A stretch of 64,000 bases of DNA from Kribbella kalugense. Its GTDB lineage: Bacteria > Actinomycetota > Actinomycetes > Propionibacteriales > Kribbellaceae. The notes under the pieces were generated by a model. The model was not told the DNA's origin and did no database searches. It saw only the letters and a program-made list of their open reading frames with translations. How positions within the stretch are numbered: position 1 is the stretch's first letter; each line of letters starts with the position of its first letter. Location of the stretch: NCBI RefSeq assembly GCF_004365875.1, contig NZ_SODF01000001.1, positions 1,922,001 to 1,986,000 on the forward strand. Reading direction: 5' to 3'. Below are positions 19,389 through 27,958 of the stretch, in pieces. Position numbers and translations under genes: made by a program.

Positions 19389-19953
19389 TGGCGTAGTACA
19401 CCAGCCGGTACTTACCGATCTGGACCTCGTCGCCGTTGCTCAGCTGGACCTCATCGATCCGGTCGCGGTTGACGTATGTCCCGTTCAGGCTGCCGACGTC
19501 GCGGACCTTGACGCCGTACGCGTCCCGGCGGAACTCGGCGTGCCGGCGGGAGACGGTCACGTCGTCGAGGAAGATGTCGCTGTCCGGGTGCCGGCCGGCC
19601 GTGACCACGTCGACGTCGAGCAGGAAGCGGCTGCCCGCGTTCGGACCACGCTGGACGATTAGCAGGGCGGACCCGGCCGGAAGCGCACCGACGGCAGCCT
19701 CGTCGTCCGCGGACAGCGGCTCGCCGCCGCGCTCCGGCTCCGGCTCGGCGCCGATCGGGGTCAGCATCGCGGTGTCCGTGACGCCCGGGGTCGGCTGCTG
19801 CACCGGCTGCTGCACCGGCGGCTGGCCCGGCGGGGCCGGTGGGGTGGCCGGTGCTGCCGCCGGGCGGTCAGCGCCAGGCAGCATCGCTCCGCACTGCGAG
19901 CAGAAGCGGCTGCCCTCGGAGTTCTCGTGCCCGCACTGGTTGCAGAACGGCAT
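19375..19953 (-). CDS. garA: FHA-domain protein, GarA/OdhI-like, with an N-terminal zinc ribbon
   Basis: A 192-residue protein. Residues 1-22 are a zinc ribbon with Cys4, Cys7, Cys18 and Cys21, then a Pro/Gln-rich linker (30-56), and an FHA domain at about 96-185 with Gly120-Arg121, Ser135, His138 and Asn157 at the phosphothreonine-binding positions. Mycobacterial GarA and corynebacterial OdhI inhibit 2-oxoglutarate dehydrogenase and are switched off by phosphorylation of a short ETTS motif before the FHA domain. Here I see no ETTS; the nearest candidate is GVTDTAMLTP (57-66). Position between gcvH and ftsR matches Rv1827. So the orthologous position is clear but the mode of regulation may differ. 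Confidence 0.88.
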   Translation of the reverse strand: MPFCNQCGHENSEGSRFCSQCGAMLPGADRPAAAPATPPAPPGQPPVQQPVQQPTPGVTDTAMLTPIGAEPEPERGGEPLSADDEAAVGALPAGSALLIVQRGPNAGSRFLLDVDVVTAGRHPDSDIFLDDVTVSRRHAEFRRDAYGVKVRDVGSLNGTYVNRDRIDEVQLSNGDEVQIGKYRLVYYASGQA

Positions 19954-20075
19954 GCTGTGATCCTCCCGATCGCCGGCGGTCCGGCGACGTTTTCGATAGA
20001 CCCCGTAATAACAGTGTGGACATGGACCTCAACCCTCGACCAGCGGTTGAGGTCCCAAAACCTATCAGGCGGTTG

Positions 20076-20480
20076 TCAGGCCTGGTCGAGCTGTCCCTGG
20101 TAGGTGTCGGCGTCCATCAGCGCCGCCACCTCGGCGGCGTCCTCGACGTCGATGTCGAGCAGCCAGCCCTCGCCGTACGGGTCGCTGTTCACCAGGTCCG
20201 GCTGGTCGGCCAGCGCCTCGTTCACCGCGGTCACGGTGCCGTTGACGGGAGCGAACAGATCGCTCACGCTCTTGGTCGACTCGAGCTCGCCACAGGCGTC
20301 GCCGGCACGCACCGTGCTGCCGACCTCGGGCAGCTGCACGTAGACGATGTCGCCGAGCTGGTCCTGCGCGAAGTCGGTGATGCCGACCCGCACCGGTCCG
20401 TCGTCGCCGGCCTTCAGCCACTCGTGCTCGGCCGTGTACTTCAGATCTTCGGGGTACACCTTCGTTCCTCTTTCACTCAA
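20076..20480 (-). CDS. gcvH: Glycine cleavage system H protein
   Basis: A 134-residue lipoyl carrier that shuttles the aminomethyl group between GcvP, GcvT and the L-protein. The lipoylated Lys70 lies in ELESTKSVSD, and HEWLK near 19-23 and the GWLLDIDV segment are family hallmarks. It has the usual length. It starts 5 bases after the end of the preceding DUF881 gene, so it is likely translated from the same message. It is separated from gcvP by four regulatory or DUF genes plus the DapA-like gene; no second riboswitch was seen directly before it. Confidence 0.96.
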   Translation of the reverse strand: MSERGTKVYPEDLKYTAEHEWLKAGDDGPVRVGITDFAQDQLGDIVYVQLPEVGSTVRAGDACGELESTKSVSDLFAPVNGTVTAVNEALADQPDLVNSDPYGEGWLLDIDVEDAAEVAALMDADTYQGQLDQA

Positions 20481-20484
20481 GTAC

Positions 20485-21309
20485 TTACTTGGTCGGGCTG
20501 GGCGCCGGGCGAGCGTAACGATGCTCCTCCGGTGCGTGCAAGGCGGTGATCGGGACGGTCGTGAGCTCGGTCACCTCGGCCGTTCCACCCACCTGCGGAC
20601 CGGTCACCTCGCTGACCAGACCGCCCGGGAAGTTGGCCGCCTCGGACAAATTGTGGGACTCCCCGATCGCCTCGATGACGTACGGCGAGTTGACCTTCTG
20701 ACCGTCGATCCGGATCCCCGGCGGGTCGTCCACGAAGTCGGTGCTGGCGACCACCCGGGCCGACCCGTTGATCTGGATCGCCTCGGCCCCGGCGTCACGC
20801 AGCTCCTCGATCGCGTCCAGCAGGTTGCTCGAGGTCATCTTGCCCTGCGGGTCGTTCAGCGTGATCCGGACCCCGGGTCCGGTCGCGGGCAGCGTACCGG
20901 CCAGGATGCCGAGGGTGCGGACCTGGGCCTCGGCCTGCTCGCGGGCGGTCTGTGCCTTGTCCGCGCCGGACGACAGCGAATTCTTCCGCTCCTCGAGGTC
21001 GGCGATCTCGCTCTCCAGCCGGCGGGTGTTCTGCCCGAGGCCGTCCAGGATCGCGATCAGGTCCTCGCGGCGGGCGTTCTGGTAGCCGTCGTCGGCCCGG
21101 TTCACCCGGACCTGGACCACGGCCACACAGGCCACCAGCGCCAGTACGACGGCGACGATCGCCTGCCCGCGGGACGGTTTGAAACCGGTCCGGAGCCGCC
21201 GCAACGCCAGGTTGGGCGTCTTCGGTTTCGGCTTCGGCATCGGAGTCGGTGCCTCCGGCTGGGGCGGCTCGACCGCGTCGGCGGGCTTCTCAGGCTTGTC
21301 GTCGCTCAT
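20485..21309 (-). CDS. DUF881 membrane-anchored protein (Rv1825-like)
   Basis: A 274-residue protein. A Pro/Lys-rich cytoplasmic N-terminus (about 1-45) is followed by one transmembrane helix (about 49-66), a coiled-coil-like segment (NTRRLESEIADLEERKNSL) and the DUF881 domain with the GPGVRITLND, DAGAEAIQINGSARVVAST and YVIEAIG motifs. ATG 21309 follows the Sbp stop by 2 bases; a TTG at 21315 is a less likely start. The DUF881/Sbp/DUF881 trio is conserved in actinobacteria, and in mycobacteria such proteins have been linked to envelope or division processes. The exact role is unknown. The domain points to the cell-surface side of the membrane. Confidence 0.9.
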   Translation of the reverse strand: MSDDKPEKPADAVEPPQPEAPTPMPKPKPKTPNLALRRLRTGFKPSRGQAIVAVVLALVACVAVVQVRVNRADDGYQNARREDLIAILDGLGQNTRRLESEIADLEERKNSLSSGADKAQTAREQAEAQVRTLGILAGTLPATGPGVRITLNDPQGKMTSSNLLDAIEELRDAGAEAIQINGSARVVASTDFVDDPPGIRIDGQKVNSPYVIEAIGESHNLSEAANFPGGLVSEVTGPQVGGTAEVTELTTVPITALHAPEEHRYARPAPSPTK

Positions 21310-21311
21310 AC

Positions 21312-21644
21312 TCAAGCCCGGAAGATGTGCCGGCGGATGGCGGCCATGTTGGTGAAGATCCGGATGCCAAGGACGACGACCACGCCGGTCGACAGCTGCG
21401 AGCCGACGCCGAGCTGGTCACCGAGGTAGACGATCAGCGCCGCGATCAGCACGTTGGAGACGAACGAGACGACGAACACCTTGTCGTCGAAGATCCCGTC
21501 CAGGAACGCCCGGAGCGCGCCGAACACCGCGTCCAGCGCGGCCACGACCGCGATCGGCAGGTACGGCTGCGCCCAGTCCGGCACGTCCGGCGCGACCAGC
21601 AGGCCGACGACGACGCCGATCACCAGCCCGAGTACGGCGATCAT
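21312..21644 (-). CDS. sbp: Small basic protein Sbp family (DUF1290), multi-pass membrane protein
   Basis: A 110-residue hydrophobic protein with three or four predicted membrane helices: MIAVLGLVIGVVVGLLV, YLPIAVVAALDAVFGALRA, VFVVSFVSNVLIAALIVYLG and STGVVVVLGIRIFTNMAAIR. The FDDKVFVVSFVSNVLIA segment and the IFTNMAAIRRHIF end are typical of the DUF1290 family. The frame extends upstream, but ATG 21644 overlaps the previous gene stop as ATGA and fits the family length. It is sandwiched between two DUF881 genes as in Rv1823-Rv1825. In other Gram-positives the family member lies near division genes. Molecular function unknown. Confidence 0.92.
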   Translation of the reverse strand: MIAVLGLVIGVVVGLLVAPDVPDWAQPYLPIAVVAALDAVFGALRAFLDGIFDDKVFVVSFVSNVLIAALIVYLGDQLGVGSQLSTGVVVVLGIRIFTNMAAIRRHIFRA

Positions 21645-22489
21645 CTCGATCCCACTTTCGCGTAGCGCAACGCGATGGTCGCATCGGCCGGCACCAGCAA
21701 GGAGTCCTCCGTCGTGATCGTCATCCGGACATCGAAGTTGCTGACCAGGTACTGCACCCACTGCCCGCCCGAGCTCTGCGCGAACCGGGCCGGCATGGTC
21801 GAGGTGTCCCCGATCGCGAGCACCGTGTACGGCGGGGTCAGCGAGCTGTAGTCGACGGTGATCGCACTGCCCGCGCCACGGATCGCGGTCAGCGACGTGA
21901 TCCGGTGACCGTTCACCGAAACAGCCTCCGCGCCGGATGTCCACAGGCCGTTGACCAGCTGCTGCAGATCGACGTCGAGCAGGCGGCCCTCCTTGGCGTC
22001 GGCGTCCTTCGCGTCATCGATGACCGCCTTCAGCCCGGGGCCGGTCGCCGAGACCGCCCCGGTCTGCAGCTCGAGGTCGTCCAGCTTCTGCTGCAGCGCC
22101 GCCCCGCTGCTGTCATTACTCAGTCCGCTCGCCTGCAAACGGCGTACCTCATCGGCGAGGTCGGACTGGTGGTTGCGGAGGCCGGTCAGGCGGGAGTCGG
22201 CCTGGTTGATCCGGTCGACCAGCTCGTTGCGTTGCTTCTCCGCCTCCGGCGCGCTGCGGTAGTTCTGCGAGGCGGCGACGGCGAGCAGGAATCCGAGTAC
22301 GACGGTGGCCGCGACGAGCATCACCCGGTGCCGGGAGCGGAACTTCTTGCCGCCGTCCTTGGGCCGGGTCCGGGCGGCAACGGCGTACCCCTCGTCGATC
22401 GGGTGCGCCATCAGGTTGTTCAGCAGCGACATCGAGGCGTCTACACGCCGCGGCTTCGGCGTCGTTTGCTGGGGGGATTGCTGTGTCAC
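21641..22489 (-). CDS. DUF881 membrane-anchored protein (Rv1823-like)
   Basis: A 282-residue protein with a basic cytoplasmic N-terminus, one transmembrane helix (about 57-75, MLVAATVVLGFLLAVAAS), a coiled-coil region (EAEKQRNELVDRINQADSRL) and a DUF881 domain containing GPGLKAVIDDAKD, SGAEAVSVNGHRITSLTAIR and YTVLAIGDTSTM. It is a paralogue of the DUF881 protein encoded at 20485-21309. It starts 4 bases after the CDP-alcohol phosphatidyltransferase stop and ends overlapping sbp, so the genes form one coupled string. Function unknown; the paired architecture suggests that the two proteins act together at the membrane. Confidence 0.9.
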   Translation of the reverse strand: MTQQSPQQTTPKPRRVDASMSLLNNLMAHPIDEGYAVAARTRPKDGGKKFRSRHRVMLVAATVVLGFLLAVAASQNYRSAPEAEKQRNELVDRINQADSRLTGLRNHQSDLADEVRRLQASGLSNDSSGAALQQKLDDLELQTGAVSATGPGLKAVIDDAKDADAKEGRLLDVDLQQLVNGLWTSGAEAVSVNGHRITSLTAIRGAGSAITVDYSSLTPPYTVLAIGDTSTMPARFAQSSGGQWVQYLVSNFDVRMTITTEDSLLVPADATIALRYAKVGSR

Positions 22490-22493
22490 GGAT

Positions 22494-23090
22494 CTACCCG
22501 GCCGCGTCCTTGATCGGTTTCACCGTCTGGACGAGGTGCCGCAGCTGGGCGAAGTACAGCGCGCCGGCCCAGTAGTACAGCCCGGTCCCCCAGATCGCGA
22601 ACGCCCAGCCGAAGACCCGCGCGAGCAGGTTCAGGGTGGTGTCGCCGTCGCCGAGCAGGAGCAGCGGGAACGCGTACAGCAGGCAGAACGTGGCGGACTT
22701 GCCGAGGAAGTGCACCGGCAGCGCGTTGAAGCCGCGCCGGTGCAGGGCCGGCAGGGTCAGCGTCAGCAGCACGTCCCGCAACGGCAGCGCGATCGCCAGC
22801 CACCACGGGATGATGTCGCGCAATGCGAGGCCGATGACGGTCGCGAAGATGTACAGCCGGTCGGCCACCGGGTCGAGCATCTGGCCCAGCCGGCTGGTCT
22901 GATTCATCCGGCGGGCGATCTGGCCGTCGGCCCAGTCGGTGAACCCGGAGATCGCGAGCACCAGGAGCGCCCAGCCGTCCTCCTTGGGTCCGAGGACCAG
23001 CCACAGGAACAGCGGCACCCCCAGCAACCGAAGGAAGCTGAGTGCGTTCGGGATCGTCCAAACCCGGTCGGACACTTCTACGTCCGGCAC
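22494..23090 (-). CDS. CDP-alcohol phosphatidyltransferase (PgsA2-like)
   Basis: A 198-residue integral membrane enzyme that would transfer a phosphatidyl group from CDP-diacylglycerol to an alcohol. The catalytic signature D-x2-D-G-x2-A-R-x8-G-x3-D-x3-D is complete (DWADGQIARR, then GQMLDPVADR). Several hydrophobic helices follow (WALLVLAISG, WWLAIALPL, FCLLYAFPLLLLG). GTG 23090 is preferred to an ATG 75 bases upstream because GGGAGGGG lies about 5 bases before it and the family homology (VSDRVWTIPNALS) begins there. It heads the conserved DUF881-gcv block, as pgsA2 (Rv1822) does in M. tuberculosis. The acceptor alcohol cannot be read from sequence. Confidence 0.9.
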   Translation of the reverse strand: MPDVEVSDRVWTIPNALSFLRLLGVPLFLWLVLGPKEDGWALLVLAISGFTDWADGQIARRMNQTSRLGQMLDPVADRLYIFATVIGLALRDIIPWWLAIALPLRDVLLTLTLPALHRRGFNALPVHFLGKSATFCLLYAFPLLLLGDGDTTLNLLARVFGWAFAIWGTGLYYWAGALYFAQLRHLVQTVKPIKDAAG

Positions 23091-23281
23091 GCGACCCCTC
23101 CCTCTCTCACCCTGATACCCGTCGTAACTGTACTGGGGCACCCGGACAGGTTTACGTCCGGCCATGCCGGGGCATGCCCCGACTTTCCCCTGATTGCTGA
23201 ACGCGTGTCCATCCGAACCGCTACGCCTGCTGCGAACCGGTGATCCGATCGATACGGAAGGGTGATGCTTAGGCTGTCCAG

Positions 23282-23650
23282 ATGAAGTTCCTGGTACTGA
23301 TCTACGGCAACCCGGAGTCCCGTGCCGTCTGGGACTCGTTGACCGATGAACAGAAGAAGGAAGGCATGGCGGGGTACGCCGCCCTGCACGAGGCGCTCGC
23401 CGTCCACAACGAGCTGGTCGCGTCCGAGTCGCTGGACGATCCGGGGCTGACCAAACAGGTGCTCGTCCGCGACGGCCGGCCGATGACGACCGACGGGCCG
23501 TTCGCCGAGGTGAAGGAGCAGCTGGCCGGGTTCTACCTGCTCGACTGCGACTCGATGGACCGCGCAGTGGAGATCGTCGCGCAGATCCCGGAGGCGCCGT
23601 ACAGCGTGGTGGAGGTCCGTCCGGTGCGCGACCTCGGTGCGTTCATGTGA
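23282..23650 (+). CDS. YCII/DGPF-domain protein, ECF42 partner
   Basis: A 122-residue cytoplasmic protein of the YCII-related family. The N-terminus MKFLVLIYGNPESRAVW and the TTDGPFAEVKEQLAGFYLL segment (DGPF motif near residue 70) are diagnostic. Its TGA overlaps the GTG of the sigma-factor gene (GTGA). DGPF proteins are the standard genomic partner of ECF42 sigma factors; their biochemical role is unresolved. The gene begins about 190 bases from the divergent phosphatidyltransferase gene. Confidence 0.93.
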   Translation: MKFLVLIYGNPESRAVWDSLTDEQKKEGMAGYAALHEALAVHNELVASESLDDPGLTKQVLVRDGRPMTTDGPFAEVKEQLAGFYLLDCDSMDRAVEIVAQIPEAPYSVVEVRPVRDLGAFM

Positions 23651-24846
23651 TTCCCGAGGAGCTGCTGCGGGAGCAGGCGCCACAGGTGCTAGCGGCGCTG
23701 GTCCGGCGGTACGGCGACTTCGACGCGTGCGAGGACGCCGTACAAGAGGCCCTGCTCGCCGCGTCGCTGCAGTGGCCCAGTGAGGGTGTTCCGGCGAACC
23801 CGCGCAGCTGGCTGATCACGGTCGCGTCCCGGCGGCGGATCGAAGTACTGCGGAGTGAGGCAGCCCGGACGCGGCGGGAGGAGACTGTTGGGTCCTGGTC
23901 CCCGCCCGAGCCTGCTCTTTCCGAGGACGACTCGCTCACTTTGCTGATGCTGTGTTGTCACCCGGCGCTGACGCCGCAGTCGCAGGTCGCGCTCACGCTG
24001 CGCGCGGTCGGCGGTCTGAACACCGGCGAGATCGCGCGGGCGTTTCTGGTGCCGGAGGCAACGATCGGGCAGCGGATCAGCCGGGCGAAGGCGAAGCTTC
24101 AGGGTGCGCGGTTCGCGATGCCGCCGGCGTCCGAGCAGCCGGAGCGACTGGCCGCCGTACTGCATGTGCTGTATCTCGTCTTCAACGAGGGATACACGGC
24201 ATCGTCCGGTACGTCGCTGCATCGGGTCGAGCTGAGCGCGGAGGCGATCCGGCTGACGCGGCTGTTGCGGGCGCAGCTGCCGGCGGAGGGTGAGGTGGCC
24301 GGGCTACTCGCGTTGATGCTGCTGACGGATGCGCGGCGGCCCGCTCGTACGACGGCGGACGGGGCACTCGTGCCGTTGCCGGAGCAGGACCGGACGCTGT
24401 GGGACGCGGCGGCGATTGCCGAGGGCACCGAGTTGATCACGTCTACGTTGGCCGCAGCGCCGGTTGGGCCCTATCAGCTGCAGGCGGCGATCGCGGCGGT
24501 CCACGACTCGGCTAAGTCTTCAGATGAGACCGACTGGCAAGAGATCCTGATGCTGTACGAACTCCTCGAGTCGACCGCCCCGGGCCCGATGGTCACGCTG
24601 AACCGGATCGTCGCGGTCGCCATGGTCCACGGCCCGGCCGCCGGGCTGGCGTTGCTCGACGATGTGGACCCGGCTTTGCAGGGACACCACCGGTTGGCGG
24701 CGGTCCGTGCTCACCTGCTGGAGCTGTCCGGCTCCGCGGTTGCCGCGCGGCAGGCGTACGAGCTCGCCGCGCGGCTCACTCAGAGTCTTCCCGAGCAGCG
24801 CTACTTGCAGTCGCGTGCCTCTAGGCTCGCGGACGCCCCCAGCTGA
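23647..24846 (+). CDS. ECF42-type RNA polymerase sigma factor with C-terminal TPR-like extension
   Basis: A 399-residue ECF sigma factor. Region 2 lies near 15-75 (YGDFDACEDAVQEALLAA, then NPRSWLITVASRRRIEVLR) and region 4 near 95-165 (LTPQSQVALTLRAVGGLNTG, then PEATIGQRISRAKAKL). The ~230-residue C-terminal extension contains the LYLVFNEGYTAS motif and the AAVHDSA and RYLQSRASRLAD segments characteristic of ECF42. ECF42 proteins lack a classical anti-sigma factor and are thought to be controlled through the extension. The gene is translationally coupled to the DGPF gene. Its last 26 bases overlap the end of the convergent methyltransferase gene. Confidence 0.93.
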   Translation: MIPEELLREQAPQVLAALVRRYGDFDACEDAVQEALLAASLQWPSEGVPANPRSWLITVASRRRIEVLRSEAARTRREETVGSWSPPEPALSEDDSLTLLMLCCHPALTPQSQVALTLRAVGGLNTGEIARAFLVPEATIGQRISRAKAKLQGARFAMPPASEQPERLAAVLHVLYLVFNEGYTASSGTSLHRVELSAEAIRLTRLLRAQLPAEGEVAGLLALMLLTDARRPARTTADGALVPLPEQDRTLWDAAAIAEGTELITSTLAAAPVGPYQLQAAIAAVHDSAKSSDETDWQEILMLYELLESTAPGPMVTLNRIVAVAMVHGPAAGLALLDDVDPALQGHHRLAAVRAHLLELSGSAVAARQAYELAARLTQSLPEQRYLQSRASRLADAPS

Positions 24847-25585
24847 GCTCAGCCTCGATCTTCAGCTCGAGTACGCCGTCCTTCGCGTACGGCCGTACCG
24901 CTTCCTCGACGGTCGTGTCGAAGTCGGCGGCTTCCTCGGGTGTCATCAGGTCGCGGGCCAGGCTGGACGTCGAGTGGAACTGTTCGACGTAGTCGGCGAC
25001 CTTCTGGCGGTACGTGATCGGTGCGGTCCGCGCCGTACCGCTGAGATCGAGCAGGCCACGCTCGCGGATCGCCTCGACGACGCTGAACTTCGGGTCGTGG
25101 TTCTTCTTGCGTGAATGCCGCTCGATGGCTTGCATGACGCCGTCCCACCACGGCATGTCGACGGGGCCATGTTCGATGACGACGAGCTGGGCGTTCGGGG
25201 TCAGGTGCGGGACGATCCGGGCGAACGTCTCCTCCCACGGCATCCAGTGGACGCTCGCACCGGCCGTCACCAACGCGTACGGTCCGTCGAGGTCGGCGGT
25301 CTCGATCGGGCTGACCTGCCAGCTGAGGTTCGGGTGGTCGCCGCCGGGGCGTTGCTTGCCGGCGTCAACCATCGGCTGGGAGAAGTCGATCGCGTCGACG
25401 TGCTCGACCCGTGGCGCCAGCGGCCGGGCGATCGCGCCTTCGCCAGCCCCGATGTCGAGGACGCGTCGTGGCTCGTCGGTGATCAGCGCCTCGAGGCGGT
25501 CGAACACCTCGTCCGGGTACGGCGGCCGATGCTGATAGGCCTCTGCTACTGCCTCCTGCTGGAACGTCGCCGCAAGCTCAGTCAT
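24821..25585 (-). CDS. Class I SAM-dependent methyltransferase
   Basis: A 254-residue protein with the Rossmann-like methyltransferase core. Motif I VLDIGAGEGAIARPLA lies near 43-58 and an acidic residue in DAIDFS lies near 66. The N-terminal EAYQHRPPYPDEVFDRL pattern is typical of small-molecule methyltransferases of the methyltransferase-11 type. The VHWMPWEETFARI segment replaces the usual lipid/quinone motifs, so the substrate is not predictable. No membrane helices. It is transcribed against the ECF42 gene with a 26-base tail overlap, and its start faces the GH92 gene across a 156-base intergenic region. Confidence 0.85.
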   Translation of the reverse strand: MTELAATFQQEAVAEAYQHRPPYPDEVFDRLEALITDEPRRVLDIGAGEGAIARPLAPRVEHVDAIDFSQPMVDAGKQRPGGDHPNLSWQVSPIETADLDGPYALVTAGASVHWMPWEETFARIVPHLTPNAQLVVIEHGPVDMPWWDGVMQAIERHSRKKNHDPKFSVVEAIRERGLLDLSGTARTAPITYRQKVADYVEQFHSTSSLARDLMTPEEAADFDTTVEEAVRPYAKDGVLELKIEAELSWGRPRA

Positions 25586-25741
25586 GCCTCGGAGCGTAGC
25601 CCGGGCTGCGCGGCCCGATCACCCGTTTCTGCTGCCAGCCGACCGGCCGGTCGTAACCTGCCCGTTTCCTTCGAACACACGGCTGAAACATGCGCTTCTT
25701 ACTTTGAGAGTCCACTTCAGCCGCGCGAGGCGGTGAGCCCC

Positions 25742-27958
25742 ATGTACGAGCACGTTGACCCGTTCATCGGGACCGGCGCCACCGACCTGCCCACGCCGAA
25801 GGGCCTGGCCGCGAACTGGTGGTGGCCCAAACCGCAGGTCGGCAACACCCACCCGGGCGCCATGCACCCGTTCGGGATGGTGTCGGCCACGCCGTACTCC
25901 GGTGCCTACCCGACCGGTTACGGGCTGTACGACTTCAACACCGAGGGCGTGCCCGACCTGTTGTACGACCGCCCGGTCGCCTCCGGTTTCACTCACTTCC
26001 AGCAGTCCGGTACCGGCGCGATCCGCAAGTACTACAACTACTTCCGGGTCACGCCGATGCTCGGCCCGCTCGATGACCTGGGCACCACGTGGGACCTGCT
26101 GGACGAGGTCGCCGAGCCCGGCTACTACGCGGCGACGCTGAGCTCGGGGGTGCATTGCGAGGTGACGGTCGGTCCCAAGTCGGCCGTCCACCGGTACACC
26201 TTCCCGGCGCATGACGCCGCCCGGATCGTCATCGACGCCTCGACCGGCGGGCTGGCCATCCCGCACAGCCAGACCGTGCCGCTGAAGGCGCACCTGGCGA
26301 TGCTGGGGCCGGGGGTGGCTCAGGGCGAGATCCACGTCGAGGGGGTGCCGCTGGCCGTGCACCTGGAGGTCGACGCGCCTGGCTGGCGGCAGCTGCTGTG
26401 GTACGACCGGCGCCTGATGCCCGGCGGCACCCGGCTCGACTTCGACTACATCCGGCCGACCACCCTGCGCCCGTTCGGACTGATGTTCATGGGTCCGTCG
26501 CGCGCCGAGCAGACCGTCGAGGTGCGGCTGGGGTTCTCGCTGCGTGGGTGTGAGACCGCCCGCGACAACCTGTATGCAGACGTCGGCCACACTCAGGCCA
26601 CCTTCGCCGGGCGGCGCGACGACACAGCAGCCACCTGGCGCGACCACCTCGGCAAGGTGACGATCAAGACCGAGTCCGAGGACCAAGCAACGGTCTTCGG
26701 TACTGCGCTCTACCACTCGCTGGTCAAGCCGTGCTTCGCCCCGGACGAGAGCCCGTGGACGACCGAAGGCCCGTACGCGTTCGACATCTGCACCATGTGG
26801 GACATCTACCGCACCCAGCTGCCGCTGATGACCACGCTGTTCCCGGAGCGTTCGGTCGCGCTGGCCAACTCGCTGCTGTCGATCTGCGAGCAGGAGGGCA
26901 ACCTGCCGATCGGCTACCGGATGGCCAAGGGCGCCGACCGGTTCTCCCGGCAGGGCAGCGCGCTCGCCCACACCTTCCTGGCCGACCTGTGCCAGCTGGA
27001 CCTGCCTGGTATCGACTGGGACTGGGCCATGGTGCATCTGGAGATGGACCTGCGCCGGACGTACGGCGAGGACTACCTGGTGCACGGTGTGGCGCACCCG
27101 ATCAGCCACACCCTCGACCTGGCGTACGCCTACCACTGCACCGCGGCGATCGCCCGCAAGGTGCGCGACCGGCCGCTGGCCCGGCAGATGCGCGACCTCT
27201 CTCATGGCTGGCGGGCGGCGTACGACCCGGGCACCGGCCTGCTGCGCGACTCGACGTTCTACGAGGGCGGCCGGTGGAACTACTCCTTCCGGCTGCTGCA
27301 CGACATGCACGCCCGAATCGCACTCGCCGGCGGTGACGAGGCGTTCATCGGGCTGCTCGACCGGTTCTTCGGGTACGGCGCCGCACCGGTCACCCAGCCG
27401 GGGGTGGCGCCGAGCGTGGCCGAGATGAGCGCCGGGTACGACCTGTGCCGGTTCGAGGGCCTGAACAACGAACCGGACTACGAGGCGCCGTGGTCCTACC
27501 ACTACGCCGGACGGCCGGACCGGACCGCCGAGGTGGTGCATGCCGCGATCGCCAACCAGTTCGGTACCGGCCGGGGCGGGTTGCCGGGTAACGACGACTC
27601 CGGCGGGCTGTCCGCTTGGTACGTGTGGGCGACGCTCGGGCTGTTCCCGGTGGCTGGGCAGAACCTGTTCCTGGTGAGCGCGCCGGCCGTGGCGGAGTCC
27701 ACGACCCGGCTGCCGGAGGGCGAGCTGTCGATCACCACCACAGGGTTCGAGCCGGTCGAGGCAGGCGGACCGGTCTCGTACGTGCAATCCATCACGGTGG
27801 ACGGCAAGACACTCGAACGTCCCTGGATCTCCGGCCGGGAACTGCGGCACATCCGCAACCTGCACATCGAGCTCGGCCCCCGGCCCTCCGGCTGGGGCAC
27901 CCGGATCAGGCCACCATCCACATCCGACCCACTGCACACCGCTGGAGGTGAGGCATGA
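25742..27958 (+). CDS. Glycoside hydrolase family 92 (alpha-mannosidase-type), no signal peptide
   Basis: A 738-residue GH92 enzyme. The N-terminal beta-sandwich opens with VDPFIGTG and contains the GNTHPGAMHPFGMVS and GFTHFQQSGTGA motifs; the (alpha/alpha)6 catalytic part has MWDIYRTQLPL near 350 and the diagnostic GNDDSGGLSAWYVWATLGLF near 620. GH92 members are Ca-dependent exo-alpha-mannosidases. ATG 25742 begins the homology; the frame is open far upstream, but that part is not protein-like. No signal peptide is visible, unlike many secreted GH92 enzymes, so it may act on imported or intracellular glycosides. The stop overlaps the GT4 gene start (ATGA), implying a linked role. Confidence 0.93.
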   Translation: MYEHVDPFIGTGATDLPTPKGLAANWWWPKPQVGNTHPGAMHPFGMVSATPYSGAYPTGYGLYDFNTEGVPDLLYDRPVASGFTHFQQSGTGAIRKYYNYFRVTPMLGPLDDLGTTWDLLDEVAEPGYYAATLSSGVHCEVTVGPKSAVHRYTFPAHDAARIVIDASTGGLAIPHSQTVPLKAHLAMLGPGVAQGEIHVEGVPLAVHLEVDAPGWRQLLWYDRRLMPGGTRLDFDYIRPTTLRPFGLMFMGPSRAEQTVEVRLGFSLRGCETARDNLYADVGHTQATFAGRRDDTAATWRDHLGKVTIKTESEDQATVFGTALYHSLVKPCFAPDESPWTTEGPYAFDICTMWDIYRTQLPLMTTLFPERSVALANSLLSICEQEGNLPIGYRMAKGADRFSRQGSALAHTFLADLCQLDLPGIDWDWAMVHLEMDLRRTYGEDYLVHGVAHPISHTLDLAYAYHCTAAIARKVRDRPLARQMRDLSHGWRAAYDPGTGLLRDSTFYEGGRWNYSFRLLHDMHARIALAGGDEAFIGLLDRFFGYGAAPVTQPGVAPSVAEMSAGYDLCRFEGLNNEPDYEAPWSYHYAGRPDRTAEVVHAAIANQFGTGRGGLPGNDDSGGLSAWYVWATLGLFPVAGQNLFLVSAPAVAESTTRLPEGELSITTTGFEPVEAGGPVSYVQSITVDGKTLERPWISGRELRHIRNLHIELGPRPSGWGTRIRPPSTSDPLHTAGGEA

